Made by a program: the position numbers and the translations under genes. 64,000 nucleotides of DNA, from assembly GCA_035772785.1 (NCBI GenBank), contig JAOCPU010000030.1:248001-312000 (forward strand), given 5' to 3'. This document shows positions 49,071 through 60,707 of this stretch, piece after piece (within the stretch, counting starts at the first letter, position 1; each line of letters opens with the position of its first letter). A model generated the notes under the pieces. The model worked only from the letters and a program-made list of their open reading frames with translations, did no database searches and was not told the DNA's origin. This DNA comes from Phlebiopsis flavidoalba. Taxonomy: Eukaryota; Basidiomycota; Agaricomycetes; Polyporales; Phanerochaetaceae.

Positions 49071-49784
49071 ATGTACTCGACACCGGTGGAGAGTCTGCCG
49101 GCGACTCCCTCGACGTTTACTTTTCATGACGCACAGTCAACAAGTCCAACGATTGAACAAATCGCTATGGGCCTGCACATATCTCGGACACCTCATCTGC
49201 TGGGTCCTCGTCAAAAGCATTCCACCCCGGACACGACAACAGACACTCCAGAAATTTCTCGCTCGGCGACAACGCCAAGTCGGCCGACCAGACCAATCCA
49301 CGCCAGGAGAGGCTCGGCACCCGCCATCACGCTACCACCTCCTCCAGCGCGTTCCTCGATGAAGAAACAACCCCCCGCTTCGAAACCCTCGTCGCTCAAC
49401 TCCAAACACCCATCACCTCCGACTCCCAACGCGTCGCTGTCCACGTTTGACGTCCACCGCCCCGTCTACGCCGTGGTCGAACCGCAGTGCTCCACGTCTC
49501 GCTCGCTCAATATGTGTCCTTCTCCAAGCTCCAGCTGGGGCATGCGGCTGCTTCTGCCAACAAGGAAGAACTCGGCTCCCAGCACGACGACTTTCTCCGA
49601 CGACGATTCAGGCGTCGTCGTGGAGCTTACGCCACGCAAGGTCGTCACCGTTTCTCTGTCACGTCGTCGGGGCAGAGCACAGGCAGTGCTTGAGCGTGTG
49701 TATTTTACGATGCAGAGCATCACCATCTTCTCGTATTTCGGATCTCTTACTCCCACCGCATCTCGTTTCGTAGAGCCTCATTGA
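49071..49784 (+). CDS. Small Ser/Pro/Thr-rich conserved hypothetical protein
   Basis: Continuous 237-codon frame starting MYSTPVESLPATPSTFTFHD. The segment PTIEQIAMGLHISRTPHLLG, followed by RRGSAPAITLPPPPARSSMK and later DDDSGVVVELTPRKVVTVSL, resembles a family of short uncharacterised agaricomycete proteins that I recall only as hypothetical. There is no signal peptide or membrane segment; the protein is mostly disordered, with basic, Ser-rich motifs that could be phosphorylated. The frame probably changes once around 49450-49500, since the neighbouring frame also looks coding there, so the C-terminal third is uncertain. A pyrimidine-rich stretch at 48620-48690 may be promoter or leader. Confidence 0.55.
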   Translation: MYSTPVESLPATPSTFTFHDAQSTSPTIEQIAMGLHISRTPHLLGPRQKHSTPDTTTDTPEISRSATTPSRPTRPIHARRGSAPAITLPPPPARSSMKKQPPASKPSSLNSKHPSPPTPNASLSTFDVHRPVYAVVEPQCSTSRSLNMCPSPSSSWGMRLLLPTRKNSAPSTTTFSDDDSGVVVELTPRKVVTVSLSRRRGRAQAVLERVYFTMQSITIFSYFGSLTPTASRFVEPH

Positions 49785-50225
49785 CATTGTATCACTTCGC
49801 ATACCGTTCCGTTGATTCTTATTCCAACCCACCCACACTACTCCCACACAAGTTATTTTTATTCGTCCACTATTTTGGTTCGACTCGCAAGTATTACGTT
49901 CGCTAGATATTGTAATGTCTTAACTTTTAAAACGTGTGGAAGTTCATTTTGTCACCGAATGTTTTGTTATTTGGCCATCGCGTCGATTGGTTGGTGTGGT
50001 CCTGCGTATGTCATCGGCAGACGGCAACGGAACGTCAGCATGATTTGTCGGAAAAAGTTCCTTTCTCGCACTGAAACGCCCGCTGTTGGGTTCGCCAGCT
50101 CACTGCTTGTACACCGTCTGTCATTCATCTCCTCATGTCCCCTCCTGATTTCCGATTTTAATACGACACATCCTGCTTTAAATAATACCCACGTAATACC
50201 GACCCCGCTTGCAAGGCCCATTAAG

Positions 50226-52445
50226 ATGGCACCACGTCGAGAACCGAGTATTACGACTGGGTGTCGTGCGGCTATAATCCTCACCTGCGCGAAGAGGTGA
50301 CCTGACCGCTGCGCTGAGTGTAGCTGCTGGGCGTGCCGACCGACGTCGGCGACACAGAGCTGAAGAAGGCGTACCGCAAGCAGGCCATCAAGGTCATTGC
50401 TTGTCCTCTGCTCGTATGCGATCGCGTGGCTGAGACACGAGCGCGAGCGAACTCAAACGCTGGCGCGGATGTTGTGTGTTGTACTAGCCCATCACCGGAC
50501 AAGAACCCGTCGCCTGAGGCGGATAGAGAAGTTCAAGGATATTAGGTGCGTACTACTAACACTACTAGATTGGATTTGTAATTCGGATATTATGCTCATT
50601 TTTGCGAGGCAGCAAAGCGTACCCAGGGTCTTGTCTGATCCTGTAAGTTCCCTCTGCCCATTTAATGTCCGGACATGATCAGGATGAATATCTTGTGCAG
50701 AATCTGCGTGCGGTATATGATCGCAATGGCGCAAAAGATGATAGACAAGGAGGGCGGTATCGGCATGGAAGACGCCGCCGGATTTTTTCGCAAACGTCTT
50801 CGGTGGCGAGCGATTCAAAGACTACGTGCGCGCCCCGCCTCCCTACATATCCGCGGTAATAATTCACGCATGCACCATATAGATCGGCGAAATCTCGTTG
50901 ATGAAGGAGATGACGTCCGTCGCGACGACGATGATGAGCGAGGAGGAGAAGGCGGAGATGGAACGCGAGATGAACGGAGGGCAGGGGCGCCGTCTCGCCG
51001 TCCGCCAGCACGCCGCCCGCCGGTGTCACGAACACGCCAGCGGCCACTGAAGCTGCGAATGGCGCATCCGCGCCTGCCGCGGAGCCCGGCACGTCGCTCG
51101 CCGCGTCCCCCCTCCCCTCGCCCGGCGAGGGCGAGCAGAAGGCCATCGGGGCGCAGCCGCATAAAGACAAAAAGGAGGACAAGAAAAAGAAGATCACGCC
51201 TGAGCAGAAGAAAAGCTGCAGGAGCTGGAGGAGGAGCGGCGGAAGAATATGGAGGAGCGGATCAAGTCCCTGACAGACAAGCTCATTGAGAGGCTGCGGC
51301 CGTTCGTCAACGGGGAAAGACAAAAACACACATGCGAAGCGGCCCGGTGACAAGGATGATCCCGAGACGCAGCAGTTTTTGAGCAGAAGATTAAAAGGGA
51401 GGCGGACGATATGAAGCTGGAGAGTTTTGGTGGTTGAGGTGCGTGCCCGCCAGGTTTTCGATTGGTAACGTATATGCTCATGGTGGTGCAGCTTCTCCAT
51501 ACGATCGGCAAATATCTACATCATGAAGGCCACAACGTTCATGAAGTCGAAGAAGTTCCTTGGAATGTACGTCGCAATAAGAGTTCACAGTTGGCGTAGC
51601 TGGCACTGAGACAGCCGCATTTAGTCCAGGGTTCTTCTCACGTCTGAAGGAGAAGGGAGCCATGGCGAAGGAGACATGGGGAGTCATTGGCAGCGCGTAA
51701 GTTGTGTGGTATGTTTCGCCCAGTTCCATTCTTGTAACAAATCCCAGGATTGGTGTGTTCCAGCAAATGATTAATGTAAGTCTCGTCGCACATGTGATGA
51801 AAAAAAGTGCTCAACCCCCTGGTTGTAGGAAATGGAGAAGATGCAAGAAAAGGGCGAAGTTGCGGAGGAGGAGCTGCGCGCGATCGAAGAAGACATCACC
51901 GGCAGGGTGCGCATTCACACCATTTACGGGTTACGGGTTTCTCAAGTACTCTTGTCTGACACATATACAGATTATGCTTGCGTCATGGCGGGGAACCCGT
52001 TATGAAGTGGTTGGCGTTCTTCGAGAGGTCTGTGACAAGGTTCTCAAGGACTCGTCGGTCAACGATCAGGAGCTTTAACACTCGCGCAAAGGTAAAGAGT
52101 TATCTTACCACGATTAATGTGGCATATCTCAACATTGACTGTGGCAGGGAATGCTCATCATGGGCGCGATCTTCAAGAATACGAAGCCAGATGAGTCCGA
52201 CGAGGAGCGTAGGGAGCTAGAGAGGTACGTGTACCCTCCACATTTTACTCCGTCTGTGCTGAGTAGATCACCGTAGAATGGTCGCTGAGGCCGCAGCGGG
52301 CAAGTCAAAGCACCACCAGCTACAGGCGCAAGCCCGGGCAGCCGCGAAGCAGAAGAAACATGCTTCACATGGCTCACCAGCCGCTGTCGAGGCTGACAAA
52401 GACAAACCTGCCGCCCCCGCTGCCGCCCCCGCTACTTTGTCGTAA
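50226..52445 (+). CDS. J-domain protein with C-terminal DnaJ-X domain (Caj1/Djp1-like)
   Basis: Hsp70 co-chaperone of the class that in yeast includes Caj1 and Djp1 (peroxisomal import, membrane-associated). Start MAP then, after small shifts, VETEYYD; an intron ends at TAG before LLGVPTDVGDTELKKAYRKQ (50323). A second intron precedes the HPD loop: the DNA reads CATCACCGGACAAG, so H-PDK is recovered only if two bases are extra. NPSPEA, a QVLSDP-like helix, LRAVYDRNGAK, GMEDAAGFFANVFGGERFKD, and GEISLMKEMTSV follow. A Lys/Glu-rich coiled region (EDKKKKITPEQKKKLQELEE, ERIKSLTDKLIERLRPFV) leads into the X domain: LLHTIGKYLHH, PGFFSRLKEKGAMAKETWGV, INEMEKMQEKGEVAEEELRA and AIFKNTKPDESDEERRELE. 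Ends in an Ala/Lys/His-rich tail, PAAAPATLS-stop. Many short introns. Confidence 0.85.
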
Positions 52446-53073
52446 ACGTCGCCTGGGTCGACCTCTCTGTTTGGGGTTCGCGTGCTAGCTCCGTCCTCAT
52501 AGTGCTGCATCTCGGCTGATTTAGACTTTCGTGGAACCTTTTACTTGGTTGTTATTGCTGCCAGCCGTACATACGCCTACACACTCTAATGATTTATATT
52601 ACGAATTCTCTCAGATATGCTTCATCTTCTTACTGATCAGTTATGACGCACACGGGCGGTGATCCTGGGGAAACCCAAATAATTCGGGATACAATCGAGA
52701 TACAATGCTTGGTGGTATGTGATTAGTGTCCTGTTTGTGACATGTCTACTAACATATCCCCTCAGCGACTCTACTACTCCTACACCGCTTCCTTTGCTCT
52801 ACCCTGCCAATCCTACACCACAATCCTACACTTCCCCAGTCGAATAAGCGAATCGTTGTGCGGAATGGACATCGCACGAATAAGGATAGAATAAAAGGCG
52901 ACGTCCGAAATCAATCTTCGAGGGACGACCGCGGGAGAAAGAAGTCGAATGGTCATAAATCGTCAACGACTCTCAACAGAGCCTACATAGCGACACGTCA
53001 GACCGCTTGCTATGAGCCGGAAGGGCGGTTACATACCTGAGTCATAAGCAGATGTTGTGGTGGGTCCTGGTAC

Positions 53074-53196
53074 TCATGCGATGGTGCACGAGGACGAGAT
53101 GCCCGAGTTGCCAGAGCTGTCCTGGTCTGATGGGACCTCCTGCTCGGGGGGGATGGTGGCGGGGACGGGAGCGGCGAGAGTGAAGAAGGCGTCCAT
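53074..53196 (-). CDS. Lipopeptide mating pheromone precursor (CaaX CTIA)
   Basis: A 40-codon, intronless, uninterrupted ORF. It begins MDAFFTLAAPVPATIPP, matching the MD[AS]F-T-L start common in basidiomycete pheromone precursors, has an acidic centre (EQEVPSDQDSS), and ends SSSCTIA-stop, a CaaX box for farnesylation. The product should be prenylated and carboxymethylated on Cys, cleaved to a peptide of roughly 10-14 residues and exported without a signal peptide to act on STE3-type receptors. Length is slightly short for the family (about 40-60). It sits alone between the J-domain gene and the RRT8-like gene, on the opposite strand to both. TATA box 107 bp upstream and a C/A-rich leader; an out-of-frame ATG lies five bases before the chosen start. 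This is the cleaner of the two precursors in the window. Confidence 0.82.
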   Translation of the reverse strand: MDAFFTLAAPVPATIPPEQEVPSDQDSSGNSGISSSCTIA

Positions 53197-53302
53197 GGCA
53201 TATCTGCACGGAAGGTGTGGTACGTGGGTGGTGGTGGTGAGGTGGAGGGGCTGTTCGACGACTCTGCTCGGCTGAGGGGGGGCCTCCCTGCGCGCTGCCA
53301 AA

Positions 53303-53310
53303 CTTTATAT
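53303..53310 (-). promoter_or_regulatory. TATA box of pheromone precursor gene at 53196
   Basis: ATATAAAG on the minus strand, 107 bp upstream of the ATG, followed by a CACC-rich leader. Same core (TATAAAG) and similar spacing as at the other precursor gene. Confidence 0.55.
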
Positions 53311-53721
53311 TCACCGTCCGTGTATCAGAGCCAGCGCGCGCGCGATGCGCCACGGAGAGGCTGACAATAAGCTGCTCTCACCCTTGCGCTTCTAGCGTTC
53401 CGTCGCTCCTGCGCCGCGCAGAAGGACATGTGAGGATGGAGGTCCGGGTCGCTCAAATTTCGCGCCACGTGTGGGAGGCTTATTGTCACACTGGCCACCC
53501 CCAAACTCATTCCGTGGCGGATAGAGTTTGCACATCCGACCTTACGCAGGAATATGAGCGATGAGTTTGGTTGTTTTTTGCTCACAACGTGATGTGGCTG
53601 CAAGCTGTGTTGGTCCGTGTATCATTTCTAGAGGGCATGTATCCTTACAGGAATAAATGATAAATATAGGTGTTGTCAATCTCAAGCTCGCTCTCACTCA
53701 CATTATGCTTTGTTTTGTGCC

Positions 53722-53904
53722 TCAAAAAACTGCATGACCTTCCGCTACACCATTGCGAGAGGGCTCCGCTCCCCTGGCTAGTAGCCGTAAGTTAGCCAAG
53801 ACGATGACCCGTTTGAGGGCCCCATCCGCTAGCTTATCACAGCGAACACAGAACAAAAAAGTATGCAGTGTCTGCTGATGCCGACATCTTTTCTCATTAG
53901 GCAT
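53722..53904 (-). repeat. Dispersed repeat copy B with Cys-pair ORF
   Basis: Minus-strand frame with FLFCVRCDKLADGALKRV, similar to the copy at 44349-44549. See that entry. Located about 0.5 kb upstream of the pheromone precursor promoter. Confidence 0.35.
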
Positions 53905-53909
53905 GAACC

Positions 53910-55300
53910 GCTTCTGTCTTCTATTGGTCGCTAACCTTACTCACTGTGAGCGCAACTTGCTGTGACGCGAGCGCGCGCAAAGACATAAAGAACATTGGCG
54001 CCGGCGTGGTGGCGGCGCCGAAAGCGTTCAGTTGGACCCGTACGTTCGGCCCGGATTGTTGCGCGCTGAGGTTCGCGTTTTTGGGAGCTGGCAAGGTTTG
54101 GCAGTGATCCTGCTGCAAAAGCCACCATAGTCTTAGCGCGCCTGCGGGGGGTTGACCGGGCTATCGCCATTTGAAATTCTAGTTTTACCACGTGATCTAT
54201 TGATCTGTGTAAACGCGTCCTCTCTAAGACGCGCCTTTGAGGACTAATGAACTCGGAAACAGAGTAAGAGGTGTTTCGGTGCATCCTAACGGCACTGATA
54301 CAGATTTGTATCCACAAGAGATTCATCTTTTTTGTACTGACTCTGTTTATTCAGCCTGGGAAGCGTTCAGGCCTACTCAGTGTGGTGGCAGTGACATGAT
54401 TTGGATGGAACTGAGAAGCTGAACTTGCTGTGACGTGGCTAAATGACTCATACAGGCACTCCGTCGACAAAATATTGGGGTTTAGAGAGTCTGAAAGCCC
54501 CCACATCGTGCGTTTTTGAACTGGCGGGCTAGCAGACGCCCAGGCATGCGCGCTTACTCTTGTTCAAGGTTTGCTGTCGAAACCATGAAAATGTCATGTC
54601 TGGATGCGACTTTTGTGTTGAATATGCAACTAGTATCAGCCAAAGATCGCACTGCTACCTTACATACCATTTTGGACGTGTAGTTTTCTGGGGGGACGAA
54701 TCCTCGCAGTCGAGGAGGGAAAGGCAATGAGTCAGCAGTGATCACGAAGTGCCGTAGCCCTACCAGCAGGCGCGCTTGAGCGCAGACCATACCTAGGAAT
54801 ATGATCGACTGTCACATCACATTCCTAATATGTAGTCAGCCACGGAGACTAAAGCCACCATAGGTAAAACTCAAAGATCGAGATCAAAAAAGGTAGGGCG
54901 ACATCGTGCAACACTGGCGCCGCTCGGCTGATTCACTTATTATTTAATAAATATCTTAGCGCGATAAGTCACTTATCCTGTTTTGTCGCAAGGCTTATCA
55001 TTCATCGCTCCACCTTGCAGTGTTTCTCACGATGTTTTTCTACTTAACGCCCTTCACTCGCTACTATCAGGTCCCCGACCTTTTACAACTTTACGACGCG
55101 AACTCTTATACGCTATTCGAGAGTTCCTGTTCTTGAAATTCAATGCCTGCAACGTCTGGCACCGTGGCAACCACTGACGTCATGGGAGCTAGTGACGTGG
55201 TAGGCTACCACGGTTCCTATATGAGCGGTGAAGCCAGCTTCGCAAGTTACCAAATAACAGCCATACTTCAGACGAGTCTCAGATTCAAAATAGTCTGAAA
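53910..55300. other. Intergenic, no recognised gene
   Basis: Short frames only. The string AACTTGCTGTGACG occurs at about 53946 and again at about 54422, a possible minor repeat. Confidence 0.4.
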
Positions 55301-55303
55301 ACT

Positions 55304-56415
55304 ATGTCGGTACAACACAACAAGACTCCACGTTAGAGAGCGCAAGCGTCCGCACGTTTTGGATGAGCTTCAAGCGGAAGCCATTTCAGCTGCGCAAACC
55401 TCCGGCGAGGCCATCACCTCGCTCACCTGGCTGTGGCCCCCCATTCGCGGCATAATTTACACCGTAATGCGTGAGTAGGATTCGTGCATAAACAAAGGTC
55501 AATCCCACTGATGGCTCTTACAGATCCCCAGATTATACTCTCCGTGCGCTCCGGTGCCCTTGCTTCAAATCGCTCGATCTTCCGCAATTCTCTTCGGAAG
55601 TCCTCGCGCTTCTTCACCTATTTGCCCCAGGCAGCCTTCCTTTCTCTATTCACAGGACCGTTCGGACCGATCCTGGCACTTCTACTCTTGGGCGCGGAGT
55701 CTATATTTCTCCTTACGTTCCTCGCGAAGCCCCTATTCCTCGAGCCAGCTCTTCAACATGTCTTCGACGCAACACTTATTGAGAATGGCCAACGTCAGCT
55801 CGTCAAGGACGGCAAGACGAAATTCTCAGCCACCGCAGATCGAAGCGCCGTCTTGCTCCGTCCGCTTCAAGCATTTGCTTTTTCCTTATCCCGAGATGGT
55901 ATCGCCAGATACCTCCTGACGCTACCGCTGAATGCCATTCCTGTCCTTGGAAACGGCGGCGTTTTTGTTCATCAACGGGCATCGCGCGGGACCGGGCTGG
56001 CACGCGCGATACTTCCAGCTCAAAGGGTTTGACTCCGCGCATAGGAAGGGCTTTGTCGCTGCACACCGCCCAGAGTACACAGCGTAAGCATTCGCATGTC
56101 CATCCCGGGCTCATGCAACATCTAACTCCCTAGTTTTTCCAGCTTCGGCGTGAGCGCACTTGTGTTCAGCTTCATTCCCATCGTTGGACTTGTGTTCACG
56201 TTCACAAATACTGTCGGTGCCGCACTCTGGGCCGCAAAGCTCGAGGCGAGGAGCAGCATCATCGAACCTAGCGGCAGTGTCAGCGATTTCCGGGATCAAA
56301 AGTTGAAGGAAGAGATTCGTATGCAGTCACGTAATGCGTCAGGACAAAAGCGTTTCACCGTGACAATGAAGATTAATATTGATATAACAGTTCAAACAAT
56401 GTCGATGTCCGCCTG
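55304..56415 (+). CDS. RRT8/EI24-like integral membrane protein
   Basis: Resembles yeast outer spore wall protein Rrt8 and the Lds proteins, multi-pass membrane proteins found on lipid droplets and at spore membranes; the role in basidiomycetes is unknown. Start MSVQHNKTPR, then a one-base shift to ERKRPHVLDELQAEAISAAQ and TSLTWLWPPIRGIIYTVM, an intron, then AAFLSLFTGPFGPILALLLL and IFLLTFLAKPLFLEPALQHV (two hydrophobic segments). RDGIARYLLTLPLNAIPVLG is a further hairpin, followed in the next frame by the family signature GPGWHARYFQLKGFD and RKGFVAAHRPEYTAFGV. The last exon has VFSFIPIVGLVFTFTNTVGA and ALWAAKLEARSSI, then a charged tail. The true stop is probably close to 56330-56415. Frame shifts near 55340 and 55960. 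Confidence 0.8.
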
Positions 56416-56419
56416 ACCT

Positions 56420-57480
56420 GATTGTGGGTCGTCAAGAATAGGACTCGAGAACGAGGTGCACGTAAAAGGTTTAGCTCACCCTTCACAAGCATCGGTAGCC
56501 TCATACCTCAGTAATTGTGCAAGATTCCAACGGCGACCTGCGCGCAATTTGGAGTGTGTACTCACCCACAAATGTAGCGCTGACTGCGCTCAGGCAACGT
56601 TCGTATGTGATTCCGAGTTGCTCTACGGATTAGACATGAAAAGTAATGTTCCGTCTTCTACTATTTGCGTCGCTGATGTCTTGGCGTTGTGCATGTCAAT
56701 GATCCATCAGGCTCTGATAACAGCCGTCACTCAGTGGCCATCGGGTGTAACTATCCCTTCTTTCAGGTACGCTTGGAAGATCATGTGTTGAGTCCAGTAC
56801 GTGCAGAGAACTGAATCAAAATGCATTCAAGACGGGAAGTTTGCACCCCTCGGACCTCTGGATGACCTTCAATCAAGAGTTTGAATGGCTTATAATCCGC
56901 TCCAATGTCACTGTTTCTGCAAATGCTGGGAACCATCAAGCACTGACTGTACGACGGCTCCGAGGATTAAGTTTGTACGAACTCGCTTTCTTACGTCATA
57001 TGCCCATCGTGTGCCCTGACCATCTCGTTCAGACACAGTATCCTGTTGATTGCACCTGTCCAACATCTCAGTGCTACCATTCTACCAACCCGCGTGAAAG
57101 CACTCACTCCACCAGAGATTATATGTGCCCGCTTCTGATGATCACAGCTCATGAAGACGTCGAGAACTCGTGGCTATTGAGGGACACTGACACAATCTAG
57201 AGCTTGTAGGACATCCTATCATATACTCGTCAAGGAACCACACAGCCACAGCCTGTCTCAATCCCTGCGGACTCAGTTTATCCATCTGAAGAAGCGATCG
57301 CTCTCGTTACACTAAGGTCCGTAACTCGTCTAGAAAATCCAGAATCATTTGCAGGGCGTCTTGAGCTCGCGCGGGTGCTTAAACCATCGTGGTTCTGTCG
57401 ATTAACGCGCAACGCACTGCTACTTAAAACGAAGGAAGCGCATCGAATATCAGCTCAACCCGCCACACTCACCCATAATA
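56420..57480. other. Intergenic, no recognised gene
   Basis: Two plus-strand frames of 111 and 119 codons (56456-56791, 56841-57200) have no recognised domain and balanced composition; probably chance. Confidence 0.4.
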
Positions 57481-57490
57481 TTGCGATTCC

Positions 57491-59100
57491 ATGTCGGACG
57501 CTGAGACGAGCTATCAGTAGTGAGTCAACTACTGCTCACTCGGTTTTATCTGCCGCTAACACGAGACGCATCAGTCTCTTATCGAACTATTTATATATAT
57601 CTCCTTCATGTGCGGAAACCATAGACCATAAGTCTCATTGCCTAAGCACTCCTTGATAATGATGCTCTCTAGGTCTCGCTGTGTATGAATTTCTCGTCAC
57701 ATTCCCTGAAGAGGTGAATCTCGGCTGGGCGAAGAAGTTCAACGCGACTTCTGGCCTGCTGATTAGCGTCAGATGGGTCATGCTGATTTTTACTATCTTA
57801 ACATTGAGTCCATCCACGGAACAGGTAAGAATCCGTTCAATAGTATATTAACTGTACTAAACCGCGACCTCGCGCAGAAGTACAAAGGCTCCTTCTAAAT
57901 ATTGTCATACACGGGCTGAATGATCTTCTTCAGCTGTACCGTGGTCGGAATCTTGCTTGAAAGCATGAACATAATTGGTACCGCACAAGTGGCAGGCGAG
58001 TGTTAAGATTCCACGAAAGTTCGCTTACAGGATTAATGTGATGGATTTTATAGTGTTTTCTGCACTTCGTGTCTACGCGGTAGGAGGTCGTAAGACCTTC
58101 CTAGCAGTTGCTATCGGCGTTATAGGCCTCATTCCAGTCCCCATAAAACGCTGTGAGTGAAGCTTTGCAAAGTGTAGACCTTGACAAACTAAGTAAGCAA
58201 CGCGCTAGTACGTTCTAGCCGTGTCTACTTTTCATTACATTGGGGCGCCGCTATATACATGCTATCAGACTGACGCAGGATCGGCATCGGCGGTCACCGT
58301 GAATACTACGTGCGCAAATAACAATACTATTCGTGTGTCCTGTTCAATTTATATACTTCCAATAGGCGTCAGTTTCTGCTAGATATGCTCCCAGAGTTCT
58401 CCACGAACTAATTTCGACGTCAATAGTTTTGCATATCTGCCGTATTACAGCTATCGTTGCAGACATCTTGTTTGATCTTGGTAACATGGATCAGCACCTT
58501 TCGCTCTTGGCGTGAAGGGCGCCGCTTGGGCATGCCAATGTCAATTTTTTTCGTGTGTCCTACGAGACGGTAGGTGCGACCGTTCATGCATATATCAAAT
58601 ACTAAGCTTCCATGTCAGGTACTATCTACTTCGTGTGAGTTTTCATATGACATTTCGATGGCTTTGAACCCTATCTGACTTCGATACTGAGTAGTGCGTT
58701 ACTCACTATCAACATAACCCAAATTCTCACCGAAGAGGTAAGCCATTCAGTATATTGTGCCGCGTGACTCTTGATTCTTAGCGTTCACTACAAAGGGTAT
58801 CGACTACACATATAGCTTCCTGGAAGTAATGGTAAGTCGACCCATGTGCCTCGCTCGAGAGCTGAGGACTCATGAACCCGAAGCCAGCAATATTGATCAA
58901 ACAGATTCATACTGAACCTGCGATCTCTGGACGGTGCGAGCAGCACACAAACTGCGATCATAGAAGGGCATAGACCAGAGGTTTCTACCTTAGGATTCCG
59001 ACGCCCTCGAAGTATTTTGGGGAACATTGGCGAGTCTCTAGGCGAAACGGATGGAGTTGGCAGATACGGAGCATATTCCTGGAGTCTGGATAGAGTCTAG
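57491..59100 (+). CDS. DUF6533-domain multi-pass membrane protein
   Basis: Member of a very large basidiomycete family of about seven-helix membrane proteins with an N-terminal DUF6533 domain and unknown function. Start MSDAETSYQ then a GTGAGT intron; RISLLSNYLYIS; the DUF6533 core LAVYEFLVTFPEEVNLGWAK and GLLISVRWVMLIFTILTL; CTVVGILLES; AFSALRVYAVG-like and FLAVAIGVIGLIPVPIK; CYQTDAG (typical third-loop motif); STFRSWREGRRLGMPMS; GTIYFV. The tail is FILNLRSLDGASSTQTAIIE then GHRPEVST and ETDGVGRYGAYSWSLDRV-stop at 59100, a well-formed end. Several frame shifts and about eight short introns. The helices in the middle are hard to follow because of errors, so the helix count is inferred from the family. 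Confidence 0.75.
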
Positions 59101-59109
59101 GATAGTAGA

Positions 59110-60650
59110 GTCGCAGGAGTAACTAAAGTACTACGTAAATTAGCGAACTGAATATTAGCTCTACTCACATGTATTCTCAGTCCGCTACTTTGTACGAAGA
59201 GTTGTCATTCATGTTAAATTAAAGTTCGAAACGGAGCCTGCGCCTCATCCTCTAGCGTCGGGAAATACCGACGGCTTGCCATTTCGGGTCAAAAGGCGGG
59301 ACTTACGACGCTAAGTCTAAGCGCATCAAGGCACCGTTTGATGGCAACAGGCAAGCGCCGTTGACGCCGCTTAGGGATACTTCTGTCCCGAGTCCTTCAT
59401 GACGGGAGTCGTTGCTCGGCCGTACTTTGTCATATACTGCAACATGATGTCACTTCTCTCGCTGATCATAATCGAAGTAGTTCAACAACGTGAGTTTTTT
59501 ACCTGTCAAACATGGTGCGTGTGATTTAGGCTTCTGCGATGCTACACGAGACGCGAAAAGTCATCTCACTGGCGGAACCTGCGGAACAAACTTTTACTCG
59601 CTTCGGACCTGGGCTGACCTTTTTAGCTTCAGATTTTTATGAGTGTAGTACGCATTTGAATGTACGTATCATGTTCCGCTTCTTCCTAGCCCACTATCCC
59701 CTGACGATCGCTAGTTCCCAGTTGCGCTGTTCTCGAGCGTCGATTGTACTCTGAGTGGCAAACCATCATTTCGCGGAAAAACCTCCTCCTGGAAATCGGC
59801 TACCCATATGCGAGCTGGGGTATCTTCAAGGATACGAAATGTACACGCGCAGCCCATGATATATTCATCTTGGCGACAGCGTCCCAGTACACCTTGTGCG
59901 CAGACGTCCTGTGGCGCGTGTCCGGACAATACGCGACTCGGAAGTCCTGACACCTGAACATATGCCACGCGGCTTACACGTGTGTTTCAACCGGCCGAAA
60001 TTGACTCTCCAAAGTTTTGCATATCATTTTGACGACTTGTGAGTCACAATGGAAGACAGGACATTTGCCTTTTTGTCTTTCAAGTTTGAGACATCATCAG
60101 GTGCGGGTCCACACCGGGTCCCGCACTGCATGGCTCGGCTGAGCGTTATCACACGAGGTCGCATGGCTATTGCCATATATTCTGCGTCTACGCCATTACT
60201 CAACCAAACCGCGTCTGGAGCTAAATATACTCTGACTTTGTGAGTGACATTTGACTTTCCGTGTTTGATCATCGACTACACCGGGCTCACCAACTGTAGC
60301 TTTGTTCAGAAAAAAGAGTCTAGATTTATAGAAAGCAAGATCGCATGTTCGTTTTGTTAGAGCTTCCCTCACGGTTTCACGCGGGGGACGCGCGTCGATT
60401 AGTCCGAGCGACTGCGTATTCAAGTCATAACCGCGTCTATTTCGGCCCTGGGCCCGTAAGGACAACGATCAGCGCATCCCTGGACCATCCTCGAGTGTAG
60501 TGTGAAGAAGATAGCATCAAGAAGTCTATAGCACCGTGTTCCTCCCATCTTTGATGAGCCCCTACTTACCAAAACCCGCAGCCCATCTCGCGTAACGCAG
60601 CGGAGCGCACCACCCTTGCTGTATAGTGATCGTCGCGGTCAGGGCCCAGT
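59110..60650. other. Intergenic, no recognised gene
   Basis: Scattered frames under 90 codons. The final 60 bases are the promoter of the carboxypeptidase. Confidence 0.45.
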
Positions 60651-60660
60651 CCGAGAAAGG

Positions 60661-60668
60661 TATATAAA
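60661..60668 (+). promoter_or_regulatory. TATA box of right carboxypeptidase
   Basis: TATATAAA 40-47 bp upstream of the ATG at 60708, mirroring the left copy. Confidence 0.6.
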
Positions 60669-60707
60669 CAATAGCTCGGTGACTCGAAAGCCCTCAACAT
60701 AATCGCG

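Noticed and set aside
57491..59100. Considered as an STE3 pheromone receptor because it is a multi-pass membrane protein near a pheromone gene
   Set aside because: The core (VYEFLVTFPEEVNLGW, STFRSWREGRR, FILNLRSLDG) is that of the DUF6533 family, and STE3 hallmarks are absent.
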